DNA of 54,426 bases from Owenweeksia sp. (lineage in GTDB: Bacteria; Bacteroidota; Bacteroidia; Flavobacteriales; Schleiferiaceae): the NCBI GenBank assembly GCA_028285465.1, contig JANQPD010000027.1:1-54426 (forward strand), given 5' to 3'. The notes beneath the pieces were generated by a model that worked only from the letters and a program-made list of their open reading frames with translations, was not told the DNA's origin and did no database searches. The stretch's first letter is position 1, and each line of letters opens with the position of its first letter. The position numbers and the translations under genes were made by a program. Below, in pieces: positions 24,115 through 33,171 of the stretch.

Positions 24115-25041
24115 TTATTTTTCGAAAAACATGCTTACTCCTATACCGGCATTAAAATTAGTAGCAGGCTGCACAGAAGGAATATCCTGTACCAAAGGGA
24201 TTTGCACAAAAGTGGTGAGCAGGAGGCGTTGAACATAAAGATCTGCACCTGCCGTAAAATGCATAAGAGTGCCTCCGGTGTAGGGCTTTAAGGCATCATA
24301 TTGATAATCCTGTGCAAAATGATCCAGCGTAATACCCAGGCTGGGCAGGTAGGCGAAACTAGAGGTTTCGCCCCAATAAAAAAGCGAAACGGCCCCGCTA
24401 AACTGGTCGCCAAAGGCATAGCTGAGTTCGTTTTCTCCCCGGAAGGTATAACGTAAATTTGTATTTAACCCCCAGGTGCGGTAGCGTAGTGTGTGGATCA
24501 GGTTTAGGTTGTAATGAAAAGTGCCTCGCCCGATCTGAAAAAGAGCGGGCAGCATAAGCCTGGTGTCATCGCGTTGCTGGTACTTTCCTGTAGGAAGTTG
24601 TACTCCTCCACCTAGCAGGAGCAGGTTTTTCCACGAAGTGGTAATGCTGTCGCCGTAATCAAGTAAGGTGTAATTCAAGTCGAGGCGGATGTCTCCCACT
24701 CCCTCTATGGAAGTAACTCTATTGGTTTCAACGCGCTGATGCACTGCGTAGGGGAGGTGTACAAAAAGCTGCCACCGCTTAGCGGGATAGTAGCGCATCC
24801 AGGCTTCAGTGGTATAGAAGCGGTCTTCCAGCACCTGGCTGTTTACATCGTTGGTGTTGAAATTCGTGCTGGGGTGCAGGGCCTGGCTGTATTGAAGGCG
24901 CAGCCCAAATAAGTTTTGATCGAATTGGGGCAATACGCCAAGGTAGCTGCTTCCGGCCGCACAGCCGCAAATGTCGCAGGCCATAGCGCGGAACGAAAGA
25001 AGGGTGAAGAAAAGAAGAAAAGAAGAAAAAGCGGTTTTCAT
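24115..25041 (-). CDS. Outer-membrane channel/transporter-like protein with a CDICGC motif
   Basis: This 308-residue protein has a signal peptide followed by CDICGCAAGSS, a likely metal-binding Cys cluster at the mature N-terminus. The remainder is a series of amphipathic beta-strands (FHYNLNLIHTLRYR, LNTNLRYTF, GAVSLFYWGE) ending in NFNAGIGVSMFFEK, consistent with an outer-membrane barrel. It starts 2 bases after the MbnH-like gene on the same strand and is the last gene of the likely operon. Given its neighbours it may move copper or a related ligand across the outer membrane. The barrel is well supported, the substrate is inferred. Confidence 0.7.
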   Translation of the reverse strand: MKTAFSSFLLFFTLLSFRAMACDICGCAAGSSYLGVLPQFDQNLFGLRLQYSQALHPSTNFNTNDVNSQVLEDRFYTTEAWMRYYPAKRWQLFVHLPYAVHQRVETNRVTSIEGVGDIRLDLNYTLLDYGDSITTSWKNLLLLGGGVQLPTGKYQQRDDTRLMLPALFQIGRGTFHYNLNLIHTLRYRTWGLNTNLRYTFRGENELSYAFGDQFSGAVSLFYWGETSSFAYLPSLGITLDHFAQDYQYDALKPYTGGTLMHFTAGADLYVQRLLLTTFVQIPLVQDIPSVQPATNFNAGIGVSMFFEK

Positions 25042-25043
25042 GC

Positions 25044-26099
25044 TCAGTTTTTCTGAGGGTTTGAAAAGTTTGTATCAGTAATGTATTTGTAGTCCGTAAG
25101 GGTAGACAAGAAGTGCAGCAGATCTTGTTTCTCTGTTTCACTAAGGGTAAGCGCAGCCAGCTCGGGGGCTAAGTTGGGCGTGCTTTTTATGCCCTCTCCA
25201 TAATGGTCCAATACTTCAGAAAGCGTGTTAAACCGGCCATCGTGCATATAGGGCGCGGTAAATGCTATGTTGCGGAGGCTGGGTACCTTAAACTTACCCC
25301 GGTCGCTCTCCTGAAGGGTTATGCGTGCCCTGCCGGGATCTTCGGAATAGAGGTCCAACCCGTTGTTGCGAAAGCTGAAATCGGTGAGCAGGGGCTCTTG
25401 ATGGCAGGAGGCACATTTTTCCCTGAACAGCGTAAGGCCCCTTTCTTCCGGGAGGCTAAAGGTCGTTTTGCCATTCAGTAAATCGTCATACTTGCTGTTG
25501 GCAGACACCATAAGGGCCATAAACTGCGCCAGGGCATAGAGTAAATTCTGATCGGTGATGCTATCCGTACCAAAAGCGGCTTCAAACAACTGGGGGTATG
25601 TTTTATGCCCTTGTAGCTTCTTCAATATTGAGCTAAGACTCTCGGCCATTTCCAGGCTGTCGGTAAGGGGCGCTATGGGCATTACTTCAATGTGGTTTAT
25701 GCCCCCGTCTGCCATAAAAGAGGGAAACCAGGCCAGGTTGGCCATAGCGGGCGAGTTGCGCAGCCCTAGCTTACCGTTAACCCCTTCACTAAAAGCCTTG
25801 CCGGGATCAGAAAAGCCTGCCTCCTGGTGGTGGCAACTGCCACATGAAATGCTTCCATCCTTGGAAAGCAGGGGCTCATAAAAAAGCTTACGGCCTAATG
25901 AAAAACCCGCTTCCGTTGGTGTATTCTCGCCAAAGCGATATACCGGTTCAGGAAAGTGTTTAGGCACTTCCAGCCCTTTAAAAGTACCGCTTAAAGGTGG
26001 CTCTTCTCGTTGACAAGAGAAAAGAAGTAAAAAGATACCTGCTACCCAGGGCAACAGGTATCTTTTTGTATTTAACACTATGTTCTTATTGCCTGGCAA
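25044..26099 (-). CDS. mbnH: MbnH-family dihaem c-type enzyme (MauG-like)
   Basis: This 351-residue lipoprotein (lipobox LLLFSC) has two CXXCH haem sites, C86-H90 (CGSCH) and C229-H233 (CASCH), in the layout of MauG/cytochrome-c-peroxidase-like proteins. Together with the adjacent MbnP-type gene this matches the MbnH family, whose characterised member uses a bis-Fe(IV) state to convert a Trp of MbnP to kynurenine. It acts in the periplasm. There is no ATG near the N-terminus: a TTG at 26099, 3 bases past the mbnP stop codon, is the best start, with a GTG at 26078 as an alternative. The match to the pair is strong; the reaction here is by homology. Confidence 0.85.
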   Translation of the reverse strand: MPGNKNIVLNTKRYLLPWVAGIFLLLFSCQREEPPLSGTFKGLEVPKHFPEPVYRFGENTPTEAGFSLGRKLFYEPLLSKDGSISCGSCHHQEAGFSDPGKAFSEGVNGKLGLRNSPAMANLAWFPSFMADGGINHIEVMPIAPLTDSLEMAESLSSILKKLQGHKTYPQLFEAAFGTDSITDQNLLYALAQFMALMVSANSKYDDLLNGKTTFSLPEERGLTLFREKCASCHQEPLLTDFSFRNNGLDLYSEDPGRARITLQESDRGKFKVPSLRNIAFTAPYMHDGRFNTLSEVLDHYGEGIKSTPNLAPELAALTLSETEKQDLLHFLSTLTDYKYITDTNFSNPQKN

Positions 26100-26102
26100 T
26101 GC

Positions 26103-26876
26103 TTAATCATGTACGTGATCCAGCACAAAAGCTCCATGGAAATTGTGGGAAAGGTGCACGGCCATCATCCCGGGCATATGCACTTTTGGCATTGCCGCTA
26201 CGCTTATGGTATGCATGCCGTCAAAGGCCTTTTTAATGTCCACTTCAATGTGTACTTGGGGCGAAGCATTGGGGTTGATCTTTAACATCTGGTCGTGCAT
26301 GCTGTGGTTATGAAGGGCAATGGCATTATTGGCCCCGGCAAAACCACCTACGTGGTACCTGAAATCTCCATCTGGTGCCTGGGGCGAATTTCCTTCCAGC
26401 TTAAAGAAAATATAGCCCGAATTCCAGCTCCAGAACATGTCATTGGCAGGACTTAAGGCCCCTTGTTGTGCGCCTGAAACATTCCGGGTGCTGTCTACCC
26501 CTACCATATAGCTGATCTTATGGTATTCTCCTTCGGGTATATCGGCTAACTGGATGTGTGTGGAGGTCATGTCATCCGCATCTACCAGGTGGTAGCTTTC
26601 TGGCTCTGCCCAAACGGTGCCATCCATTTTTTCCAGCTTGATGTTGGTCAGGTAATAGCGCACTTTGGTGAATTCGAGGCTCTCGCCTGAACCATTGGTA
26701 TATGCCTGGTTTAAAGCAAAGGCATTGCCATCAAAAAGATGGTCGAGTTTTAAGGTAAAAGTACCTTTTTGAACGGTTGGGTTTGGCTCCCCGTTGTCAT
26801 CTTCCTTCTCACAGGAAGTGATAAAGAGCATAGAGGTACAAAGGGCCAAAAGCCCCAGGGTTTTAAATATTTTCAT
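26103..26876 (-). CDS. mbnP: MbnP-family copper-linked lipoprotein
   Basis: This 257-residue protein has a lipobox (FITSC, Cys22) and a beta-sandwich body with KVRYYLTNIKLEK, YHLVDADDMTS, GVDSTRNVSGAQQGALSP and a WSWNSGYIFFKLEG segment (Trp149, Trp151). The His/Met-rich end (HNHSMHDQM, KVHMPGMMAVHLSH, DHVHD) would suit copper binding. This pattern is the MbnP family, the partner of MbnH; in the studied pair a Trp becomes kynurenine and the protein binds copper. One of the two Trp is the natural candidate. It is the gene before mbnH and probably leads the operon or follows the small Cys-motif protein. Confidence 0.85.
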   Translation of the reverse strand: MKIFKTLGLLALCTSMLFITSCEKEDDNGEPNPTVQKGTFTLKLDHLFDGNAFALNQAYTNGSGESLEFTKVRYYLTNIKLEKMDGTVWAEPESYHLVDADDMTSTHIQLADIPEGEYHKISYMVGVDSTRNVSGAQQGALSPANDMFWSWNSGYIFFKLEGNSPQAPDGDFRYHVGGFAGANNAIALHNHSMHDQMLKINPNASPQVHIEVDIKKAFDGMHTISVAAMPKVHMPGMMAVHLSHNFHGAFVLDHVHD

Positions 26877-27012
26877 TGGAATTCTTTTTTAAAATAAAGT
26901 ATTGTACAAAGATGTCATACACCATAATTCACTTGAATTGAACTGTTGGGCACAACTTTAAAAAGCGCTAATGGGGGTACATATCCACCAGGCTGGAAAC
27001 GGATCTTGTGGG

Positions 27013-27411
27013 TTAAGAGAGCAAACGCGGAGGGTGAAAAACATCCCGGAGGAAGGCATCGGAAGCACTCCTCTCTTTATCGAAAGGGAAAGAAGACGTA
27101 TGTGCCGGCAGTAGTCTACCCGTAGAATCAAAAATGAAGGAACTCAGCACAAAAGAAGAGACTTCAAGGCGAAGTATCTCCGGGATCTGATTTGGTTTCT
27201 GAGGCGTTTCTTCCGAGAGCTGTAGTTTTTGCATCAGCACGCACTTGCCGTTGCAGTGCAACTCAGGTTTGTCCCGGTTTTCGCAGAGTGTTTTGGCAAT
27301 ATCTTCCTGGTGGATCACAAAGTCGATGGTAATAGCTACTTTCGACATCCACGGCAGTACCAGGGTGGCACTTAAAAATAGGGCTGTTAAACTTCTGAAC
27401 ACGGACAACAA
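27013..27411 (-). CDS. Small membrane protein with a Cys-rich CENRDKP...CNGKC motif
   Basis: This 132-residue protein has an N-terminal hydrophobic segment (LTALFLSATLVLPWMSKVA) and then TLCENRDKPELHCNGKC, a motif of three Cys plus His that recurs in small uncharacterised proteins of Bacteroidota near metal-handling genes. It is read in the same direction as mbnP, 136 bases upstream. A role in sensing or carrying copper is an inference from the motif and position; it is probably anchored in the inner membrane with the Cys motif outside. Confidence 0.6.
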   Translation of the reverse strand: MLSVFRSLTALFLSATLVLPWMSKVAITIDFVIHQEDIAKTLCENRDKPELHCNGKCVLMQKLQLSEETPQKPNQIPEILRLEVSSFVLSSFIFDSTGRLLPAHTSSFPFDKERSASDAFLRDVFHPPRLLS

Positions 27412-27567
27412 AAATAAGCATTAAGCTTGTCTTTTTACAGTAAATGGAGCAATGAACCAGTAAAATAGCGATCTACGTGATTCAAAGCATATAAAAAAGA
27501 CTTCCGGAAGAGGGTTGAGGCGGAGAATGCCTTTAAACAAACTTAAGGTGAGCGTATAAACTAAAAA

Positions 27568-27593
27568 ATCCCGGCTTGCGAACAAACCGGGAT
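27568..27593 (-). terminator. Terminator of the pssA-purS unit
   Basis: ATCCCGG (27568-27574) pairs with CCGGGAT (27587-27593); on the minus strand the stem is followed by a run of T. It lies 20 bases beyond the purS stop codon. Confidence 0.75.
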
Positions 27594-27612
27594 CCAGTTC
27601 CGATTAAAAACC

Positions 27613-27864
27613 TTAATCCTCAATGACTGTAAAGATATAACTTTCTGTGATTTGATTCACCAATAATTTCTTGCAGGCCTGATCTATTTTTTTTTCGGCC
27701 GCTTCCTTGCTGTTAGCGGTCACTTCCAGGCTTATGTGTTTGCCTATGCGCACGTTTTCTATTTCGGGCAGGCCTATGTTGGTCATGCTTTTGGTTACTG
27801 CTTTTCCCTGGGGGTCAAGTAAAGCTTTATGAGGCATCACATCAATCTCGGCTCTAAATTTCAT
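27613..27864 (-). CDS. purS: Phosphoribosylformylglycinamidine synthase subunit PurS
   Basis: The ATG at 27864 gives 83 residues (MKFRAEIDVMPHKALLDPQG); the longer frame from 27915 overlaps pssA and is unlikely. PurS is the small dimeric subunit of the three-part FGAM synthase (PurS-PurL-PurQ), which turns FGAR to FGAM in purine synthesis, bridging glutaminase and synthase. The motifs LDPQGKAV and VRIGKHISLEV, then ITESYIFTVIE are typical. The start overlaps the pssA end by 11 bases; terminator downstream. purL and purQ are not in the window. Confidence 0.88.
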   Translation of the reverse strand: MKFRAEIDVMPHKALLDPQGKAVTKSMTNIGLPEIENVRIGKHISLEVTANSKEAAEKKIDQACKKLLVNQITESYIFTVIED

Positions 27865-28564
27865 TTGAGTTGGGTTTAAAAATGAGCGATAAAATGAGGT
27901 ACAAAGGTATAACAAAGGCCAGGGCTCTTAGCTTGAAAAGGACAAAAAGAAGTATTACCCCAAGGATAAGAAGGAACCGGCCATTGTTGTCTCTCCAACG
28001 GTAGTTTTTGAACTTTAAAGCAATGAGGGGAAGCTCTGCAACCAGCAGCAATGAAAACACCACACTTATAAAGGTAAGAAAGAAGGGATGCAGTAAGAGG
28101 ATACGCAGGTCCTGGTTTTCGGTATGTTCTATAAGCCAGGCCACAGAAAAAATAAACAGGGCGTTGGCAGGAGTGGGCAGGCCAATAAAATGGTCGCCTT
28201 GCCGGGTGTCTATATTGAACTTGGCCAACCGCAAAGCGGAGAAAATGGGGATCAGAAAAGCAACGTAGGCCAACCAGCCAGGTACGGGTTCTGCGGTAAG
28301 TTGAGCCGAGCCGAAGAGCTTGAAAAGGACAAAGCCCGGCAGTACGCCAAAAGTAACCATGTCGGCCAGGCTGTCCAGTTGTTTGCCCAGTTCGGAATGC
28401 ACCTTTAACAGGCGTGCCACAAAGCCATCCAAAAAATCACACAGCAAAGCAATGGCAAGAAAAACCGCTGCGGTTGAAAAGTCACCTTTAAGTACACTCA
28501 GGATACCCAGCAGCCCGGCTGCAAGGTTGCTTAAGGTGAGCAAATTGGGTAAGAAACTTTTCAA
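27854..28564 (-). CDS. pssA: CDP-diacylglycerol-serine O-phosphatidyltransferase
   Basis: This 236-residue integral membrane protein has the CDP-alcohol phosphotransferase signature D-x2-DG-x2-AR-x8-G-x3-D-x3-D at residues 43-68 (DFLDGFVAR, then GKQLDSLAD), which holds two metal ions. It makes phosphatidylserine from CDP-diacylglycerol and serine, the precursor of phosphatidylethanolamine, in the inner membrane. Several hydrophobic helices surround the motif. It overlaps purS by 11 bases, an unusual pairing of phospholipid and purine genes that may be just a shared transcript. The pssA/porV-like pair is divergent. Confidence 0.92.
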   Translation of the reverse strand: MKSFLPNLLTLSNLAAGLLGILSVLKGDFSTAAVFLAIALLCDFLDGFVARLLKVHSELGKQLDSLADMVTFGVLPGFVLFKLFGSAQLTAEPVPGWLAYVAFLIPIFSALRLAKFNIDTRQGDHFIGLPTPANALFIFSVAWLIEHTENQDLRILLLHPFFLTFISVVFSLLLVAELPLIALKFKNYRWRDNNGRFLLILGVILLFVLFKLRALAFVIPLYLILSLIFKPNSNEI

Positions 28565-28645
28565 AGCTCTGGCTTTAGCGCAATATTACGGCAAATATGA
28601 AGTTTAAAAGGCGAAATTTGATTTATTTGCCAAAAGCTTTTGTCC

Positions 28646-29716
28646 TTGAAAAAAATCTTCTTCTCATTCTTACTACTCCCTTTTTTAACGATGGGCCAGG
28701 GGCGTAAATACAGCAATGAGTTTTTAAATATTGGCGTGGATGCCCGCGCGCTGGGCCTCAGCAAAGCCGTTGTTGCAAGCGCGCAGGATGTGACGGCCGC
28801 TTACTGGAATCCCGCCGGACTCACCGCTATAAAAGAAGGATGGCAGGCGGCCGCCATGCACGCAGAGTATTTTGCCAGCATCGCGCAATACGACTATGCG
28901 GGGTTTGCTACCCCTATCGATGCCACCAGCACGGCAGCGGTTACCGTTATCCGCTTCGGTGTGGACGATATTTTAGATACCACTGAACTTATCGATGAGA
29001 ACGGAAATGTAGATTATGACCGCATTACGCGGTTTTCTGCGGCCGACTATGCGCTTTTGGCCAGTTATGCGCGTGCGTCTCAAAAAATTGAAGGCCTTTC
29101 TTACGGGGCGAATGCAAAGCTTATTTACCGACAGATCGGGGATTATGCGAACGCCATTGGCTTTGGTTTTGACGTAGGCGTGCAATACAGCTTAGGGAAA
29201 TGGCGCCTGGGGGCCAATCTTCGGGACGTAACGTCCACGTTTAACGCATGGAGCTATAACGATGAAAAAATTGCCGAGGCCTTTTCTGACGGCCGCAACG
29301 AGTTGCCTACTGAAAACCTCGAGTTGACCATACCTCGTCTCCTGCTGGGAGGGGGGCGCAGTTTTCAGCTAAATGACAAATACAGCTTGCATGCCGAACT
29401 GGCCGCTGATATTACTTTTGACGGGCAGCGCAATACCTTGGTTACCGCACATTTTGGTAATATCGACCCGGCCATTGGAGTGGAATTAGGCTACCGCAAT
29501 TTTGTGTTTTTGCGTGCAGGTGCGGGAAACACACAGCGCCAGCGTGATTTTAATAACAACCTGAGTTATGCAGTGCAGCCAAACCTGGGTATCGGTTTCC
29601 TGTACCGGGGCATTTCAATAGATTATGCCCTCACCAATATCGGCAGTGCTACAGGAGCACTTTATTCCAACATCTTTTCTGTGAAGTTCGATTTTGCCCG
29701 CTTCAAAAGGGGGTAA
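28646..29716 (+). CDS. porV: PorV/PorQ-family outer-membrane protein of the T9SS
   Basis: The signal peptide (MKKIFFSFLLLPFLTMGQ) begins at a TTG (28646); no in-frame ATG exists between the upstream stop codon (28619) and this point. The mature protein has the family start FLNIGVDARALGLSKAVVAS and AAYWNPAGL, and alternating barrel strands to the C-terminal SNIFSVKFDFARF. PorV is an outer-membrane shuttle protein that carries T9SS cargo to the attachment complex; PorQ is a related barrel. Either is possible, with the length of about 357 residues suiting both. Four T9SS cargo genes elsewhere in the window make the presence meaningful. Confidence 0.8.
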   Translation: MKKIFFSFLLLPFLTMGQGRKYSNEFLNIGVDARALGLSKAVVASAQDVTAAYWNPAGLTAIKEGWQAAAMHAEYFASIAQYDYAGFATPIDATSTAAVTVIRFGVDDILDTTELIDENGNVDYDRITRFSAADYALLASYARASQKIEGLSYGANAKLIYRQIGDYANAIGFGFDVGVQYSLGKWRLGANLRDVTSTFNAWSYNDEKIAEAFSDGRNELPTENLELTIPRLLLGGGRSFQLNDKYSLHAELAADITFDGQRNTLVTAHFGNIDPAIGVELGYRNFVFLRAGAGNTQRQRDFNNNLSYAVQPNLGIGFLYRGISIDYALTNIGSATGALYSNIFSVKFDFARFKRG

Positions 29717-29870
29717 GTTTAACGCCAGCAATTTGCATCAATAGCCTGTGCACGTTGAAGTGCACAATAGGTGTTTTTCAAAAAAAACTGGGCCTTTGAG
29801 CGGTTTCCAAAGAGAAAACTGCAATCCGGAAAGGGTAGGGGTATCCGCCAAAGCAAGTTATCTTTACCGT

Positions 29871-30890
29871 ATGATAGACCTACGCAGCGATACGTTTACC
29901 TTGCCTACACGGGAAATGCGCGAAGCCATGTACAACGCTCCACTGGGGGATGATGTATTCGGTGAAGATCCGAGCATAAATGCGTTACAGGAAAAAGCAG
30001 CCGCTTTATTTGGCATGGAAGCCGCACTTTTTTGCCCTAGTGGTACCATGACGAACCAGATAGCCGTTAAAGTACATACCCGGCCAGGCGATGAGATCAT
30101 ATGCCATGAGTATGCGCATATTTACAATTACGAAGGAGGAGGGGTAGCGTTTAACAGCGCCTGCCAGATGCGTTTTATAAGCGGCAACCGGGGGCTCATC
30201 ACAGCCGATGAAGTAGCTGCCCGGATAAACCCGGCTCATGACATACACGCTGCCAGAACCTCTTTGGTGGAAGTGGAAAATACGTGTAACAAAGGAGGCG
30301 GGAGTTGTTATGAGCTGGAAGAGCTTAAGCAGATCTCCGCCCTTTGTAAGCAACACGACCTTAAATTCCACATGGACGGTGCGCGCTTGTGGAACGCCTT
30401 GGTCGCCAAAAAGGAAACGCCCGAAACTTATGGCCAGCTCTTCGACAGCATAAGTATTTGTTTATCTAAAGGTTTGGGGTGCCCGGTAGGCAGCCTGTTA
30501 TTGGGCAGCACTGGTTTCATCCGGGAAGCGCTGCGTGTGCGGAAAAAACTGGGAGGCGGCATGCGCCAGGCCGGTATGCTGGCGGCTGCGGGGAGTTATG
30601 CCCTTGAGCACCATGTGGCACGGCTTGCAGAAGACCACCTGAAAGCGCGACGCTTGCAGGAGGCGCTTGAAGACTGCCTTTGGGTAAAAGCGATTGAGCG
30701 GGTAGAGACCAACATTGTGATCTTTTATTTGCACCCGGGCCGGGAAGAGAAAGCGTTCCTGGATAGGATGAAAGAACAGGATATTTTGCTCATTGGCATG
30801 GGGCAGGGGAAACTGCGCTTTGTAACTCATTTAGACGTTTCTATGGAGCAGGTAGACCAGGTCGCAGAGGTCTTGAAGAAATTGAACTAA
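29871..30890 (+). CDS. ltaE: Low-specificity L-threonine aldolase
   Basis: The ATG at 29871 ([20 protein letters not shown]) gives 339 residues; the open frame from 29748 adds unlikely residues. The protein is a fold-type I PLP enzyme: [20 protein letters not shown] with the PLP-binding Asp, and Lys200 in CLSKGLGCP forming the Schiff base. It splits L-threonine or allo-threonine into glycine and acetaldehyde in the cytoplasm. The gene stands alone, 29 bases before a T9SS amidase gene in the same direction. Confidence 0.93.
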   Translation: MIDLRSDTFTLPTREMREAMYNAPLGDDVFGEDPSINALQEKAAALFGMEAALFCPSGTMTNQIAVKVHTRPGDEIICHEYAHIYNYEGGGVAFNSACQMRFISGNRGLITADEVAARINPAHDIHAARTSLVEVENTCNKGGGSCYELEELKQISALCKQHDLKFHMDGARLWNALVAKKETPETYGQLFDSISICLSKGLGCPVGSLLLGSTGFIREALRVRKKLGGGMRQAGMLAAAGSYALEHHVARLAEDHLKARRLQEALEDCLWVKAIERVETNIVIFYLHPGREEKAFLDRMKEQDILLIGMGQGKLRFVTHLDVSMEQVDQVAEVLKKLN

Positions 30891-30919
30891 GAGAAGCAAA
30901 AACCGTTGCCTGCTTACGT

Positions 30920-32221
30920 ATGAAAACACATTGGAGTACAATAAGTTTGTTTTTTGTCTTTGGCTGGCTTAATGGGCAAAGCGTTCAGGAATTCCCCGTT
31001 TCATTTTCCACCACTACACAAAATGAGACAATTAGCCCTGTCTTTAGTGTGGACGAAGTTCCTGCGCATTTCAGGGCCTTTTCTGCCTATACGTATGCCG
31101 CAGAAAATGTAGAACTGTTTTTCAGGGTAAGAAAGCAGGAAGGCTGGGGAGCTTGGACGCCTTTTTCCGTAAGTCATGCCACCGAAGGCCAGGAGAGAAA
31201 GGCTTTTGAAGCTCCGGCCCTTTTTCAAACGTTTGAGGCAGTACAGTTTTCCAGCGCCACTGCACTTTCCCAAAAGATAATGTTCCGTTTGTATACTGCC
31301 CTATACACGGCAGTTTCCGTTACTCCGGTACCTCAATTTAAAACCCTGGCAAATTGTAGTTGTGCTCAACCACTCATATGTGAGCGCACTTGCTGGTGCC
31401 CCGATGGTACCTGCCCGAAAGACGCTACCCCTTCTTTTACCCAGCCTACCCACCTCATTGTGCACCATAGCGCGGGCTTTGCCAATGCACCTGATTATGC
31501 ACAGGTAGTAAGCTATTATTGGGACCTTCATGTGAACACCAATGGCTGGGACGATATTGGATACAATTGGCTTATAGACCCGGATGGTGTAGTATATGAG
31601 GGGCGGGGTAGTGGAGTGGCGGGAGCGCATTTTAGCTGCATGAATGCGCAAACGTCCGGCATTTGCATTATTGGCAATTACAACAGCCAGGTGCCCAGCG
31701 ATACGGCATTAGGTAGTCTGCGGCAACTCCTGGCCTGGGAGAGTTGCGACAAGAACATTGTATTGGACGATACCTCTTACCACGCTTCTTCGCAGCTTTT
31801 TTTACCCAACGTATCTGCCCACCGGGATGGGAATTTTTCCCCTGCGCCCAACTCCTGTGCCAGCGGTACGGTTTGCCCCGGAGATTCGCTTTATGCCCAT
31901 TTCTATGAAGTAGCGATGGCTGCCTCAGCGCTTGATTGCACGGAAGGGGTTTCATTGGAAGAATACCGGCAGGTCCCTTTAGGTTTGTACCCTAATCCTG
32001 TTTATAATAAGCTTAACCTGGCGTTATCGGCTCCCTTTCACCCAGGTACCGTAAACATAAAAGTGCGGGCCTTGAATGGGCGCTTACTGATGCACTTGCA
32101 GGAACCGGCTTATGCTGAAACGGGCGTGACGGTAGAGGTATCCGGTCTTGCAGAGGGGATGTACTTGCTTGAACTTTTCCAGGAGGAAAACGAAGCAAAG
32201 CAATTTTTCGTGAAAAAGTAG
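30920..32221 (+). CDS. T9SS-exported peptidoglycan-recognition amidase
   Basis: The 433-residue protein has a signal peptide (FFVFGWLNGQ) and a PGRP/N-acetylmuramoyl-L-alanine amidase domain at about 176-330. The zinc ligands would be His182 (VHH), His301 (SAHRDG) and Cys319 (CPGD), with GWDDIGYNWLIDPDGVVYEG in between. The end (LGLYPNPVYNKLNLAL, then LAEGMYLLELFQ) is a T9SS sorting domain. It would cut the amide bond between MurNAc and L-Ala, probably in foreign cell walls, and be secreted. The Cys-rich stretch before the domain (NCSCAQPLICERTCWCPDG) is unusual and may be disulfide-linked. Confidence 0.88.
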   Translation: MKTHWSTISLFFVFGWLNGQSVQEFPVSFSTTTQNETISPVFSVDEVPAHFRAFSAYTYAAENVELFFRVRKQEGWGAWTPFSVSHATEGQERKAFEAPALFQTFEAVQFSSATALSQKIMFRLYTALYTAVSVTPVPQFKTLANCSCAQPLICERTCWCPDGTCPKDATPSFTQPTHLIVHHSAGFANAPDYAQVVSYYWDLHVNTNGWDDIGYNWLIDPDGVVYEGRGSGVAGAHFSCMNAQTSGICIIGNYNSQVPSDTALGSLRQLLAWESCDKNIVLDDTSYHASSQLFLPNVSAHRDGNFSPAPNSCASGTVCPGDSLYAHFYEVAMAASALDCTEGVSLEEYRQVPLGLYPNPVYNKLNLALSAPFHPGTVNIKVRALNGRLLMHLQEPAYAETGVTVEVSGLAEGMYLLELFQEENEAKQFFVKK

Positions 32222-32236
32222 CCAGGCGGGCAGGTT

Positions 32237-32716
32237 TTACTGGGGATAATTTTCATGCAGCACTTCCCAAACCAGGGGGCTTTCGTATCCACGCGTAATC
32301 AGGTATTGTGCCACTTTCCCCTTTTTCCGAAAGGCGTTTTTATCAGGGGTGGCCTCCCATTTTTTTTGCGCCTGTATGCGTACAGTTTCGAGGTAAAGGG
32401 TCTCATCAATTTCCGAAAAAGCCTTGCGCATGATGTAGGCACTGATCCGGTGGTGTTTAAGCTGTTGGCGTATTTTATTCTTCCCCCATTTTTTAATCCG
32501 GAACCGGCCCCTTACAAACGCCCGCGCAAAGCGTTCTTCATTCAGGAAGTTTTGTTGAATGAGCTCCACAAGTAATTGCCCGCGTGCTTCTTCTGCTAAG
32601 CCGTAGCTGGTGAGTTTTTCTTCTACCTGCCGCTGGCTGCGTTCCTGGTATGCACAAAAGGCCTGTATCTTTTCACGGGCTTCGTCCAGGTCGTAGATCT
32701 TTTTTTGCGGCAGCAT
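32237..32716 (-). CDS. recX: Regulatory protein RecX
   Basis: This 159-residue protein has tandem three-helix repeats: FCAYQERSQRQVEEKLTSYG, then LIQQNFLNEERFARAFVRGR and KWGKNKIRQQLKHHRISAY. These match RecX, which binds RecA filaments and inhibits or modulates their activity. The size is typical. Its start codon overlaps the stop of the DUF4286 gene by one base (TAATG), so the two are probably translated together. recA itself is not in the window. Confidence 0.9.
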   Translation of the reverse strand: MLPQKKIYDLDEAREKIQAFCAYQERSQRQVEEKLTSYGLAEEARGQLLVELIQQNFLNEERFARAFVRGRFRIKKWGKNKIRQQLKHHRISAYIMRKAFSEIDETLYLETVRIQAQKKWEATPDKNAFRKKGKVAQYLITRGYESPLVWEVLHENYPQ

Positions 32717-33030
32717 TAGGGTTTGTATTCGTGTTCCAGGCGTAAAACCGTTCTGAAGGCTACGAGCTTATCTCCGAATTTATCATGCGTTTCTGCCTTT
32801 AGCTTTTCAGCGTATACCTGGTAGTATAATTCTAAGGTTTCCAGGTCGCGTACAGTATACTGGATGGAATAGGTGCGGCCCTGCTCTTCGTTTACCATTA
32901 CTTCCAGCATTTTGTTCTGTAGAAAAAGTCCCGTGTCCATTACATCGGGTATATGTGTTTCTTTCATCCAGAGCAGCCACTCGTCATGCGCGCTGTTTTC
33001 TATGTTTACGGTTACGTTATAGATGTACAT
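32716..33030 (-). CDS. DUF4286 family protein
   Basis: The 104-residue protein starts MYIYNVTVNIENSAHDEWLL and has GRTYSIQYTV and KFGDKLVAFRTVLR, the pattern of DUF4286, a small ferredoxin-like-fold protein of Bacteroidota whose function is unknown. Its stop overlaps the recX start (TAATG). The pairing with recX hints at coupled expression but not a known role. Confidence 0.85.
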   Translation of the reverse strand: MYIYNVTVNIENSAHDEWLLWMKETHIPDVMDTGLFLQNKMLEVMVNEEQGRTYSIQYTVRDLETLELYYQVYAEKLKAETHDKFGDKLVAFRTVLRLEHEYKP

Positions 33031-33171
33031 ATTATGGATATTAGAAATGATACAAATTGAACTGGATAAGCCAAGATAAAATCTACGAACTAAATCTATA
33101 CAAGGAGAAGTTAAAACCGGAGAAAAGAAGCAAGCCCGGTTCTGAAACGGGCGCGCATAGCGGCATATCTT

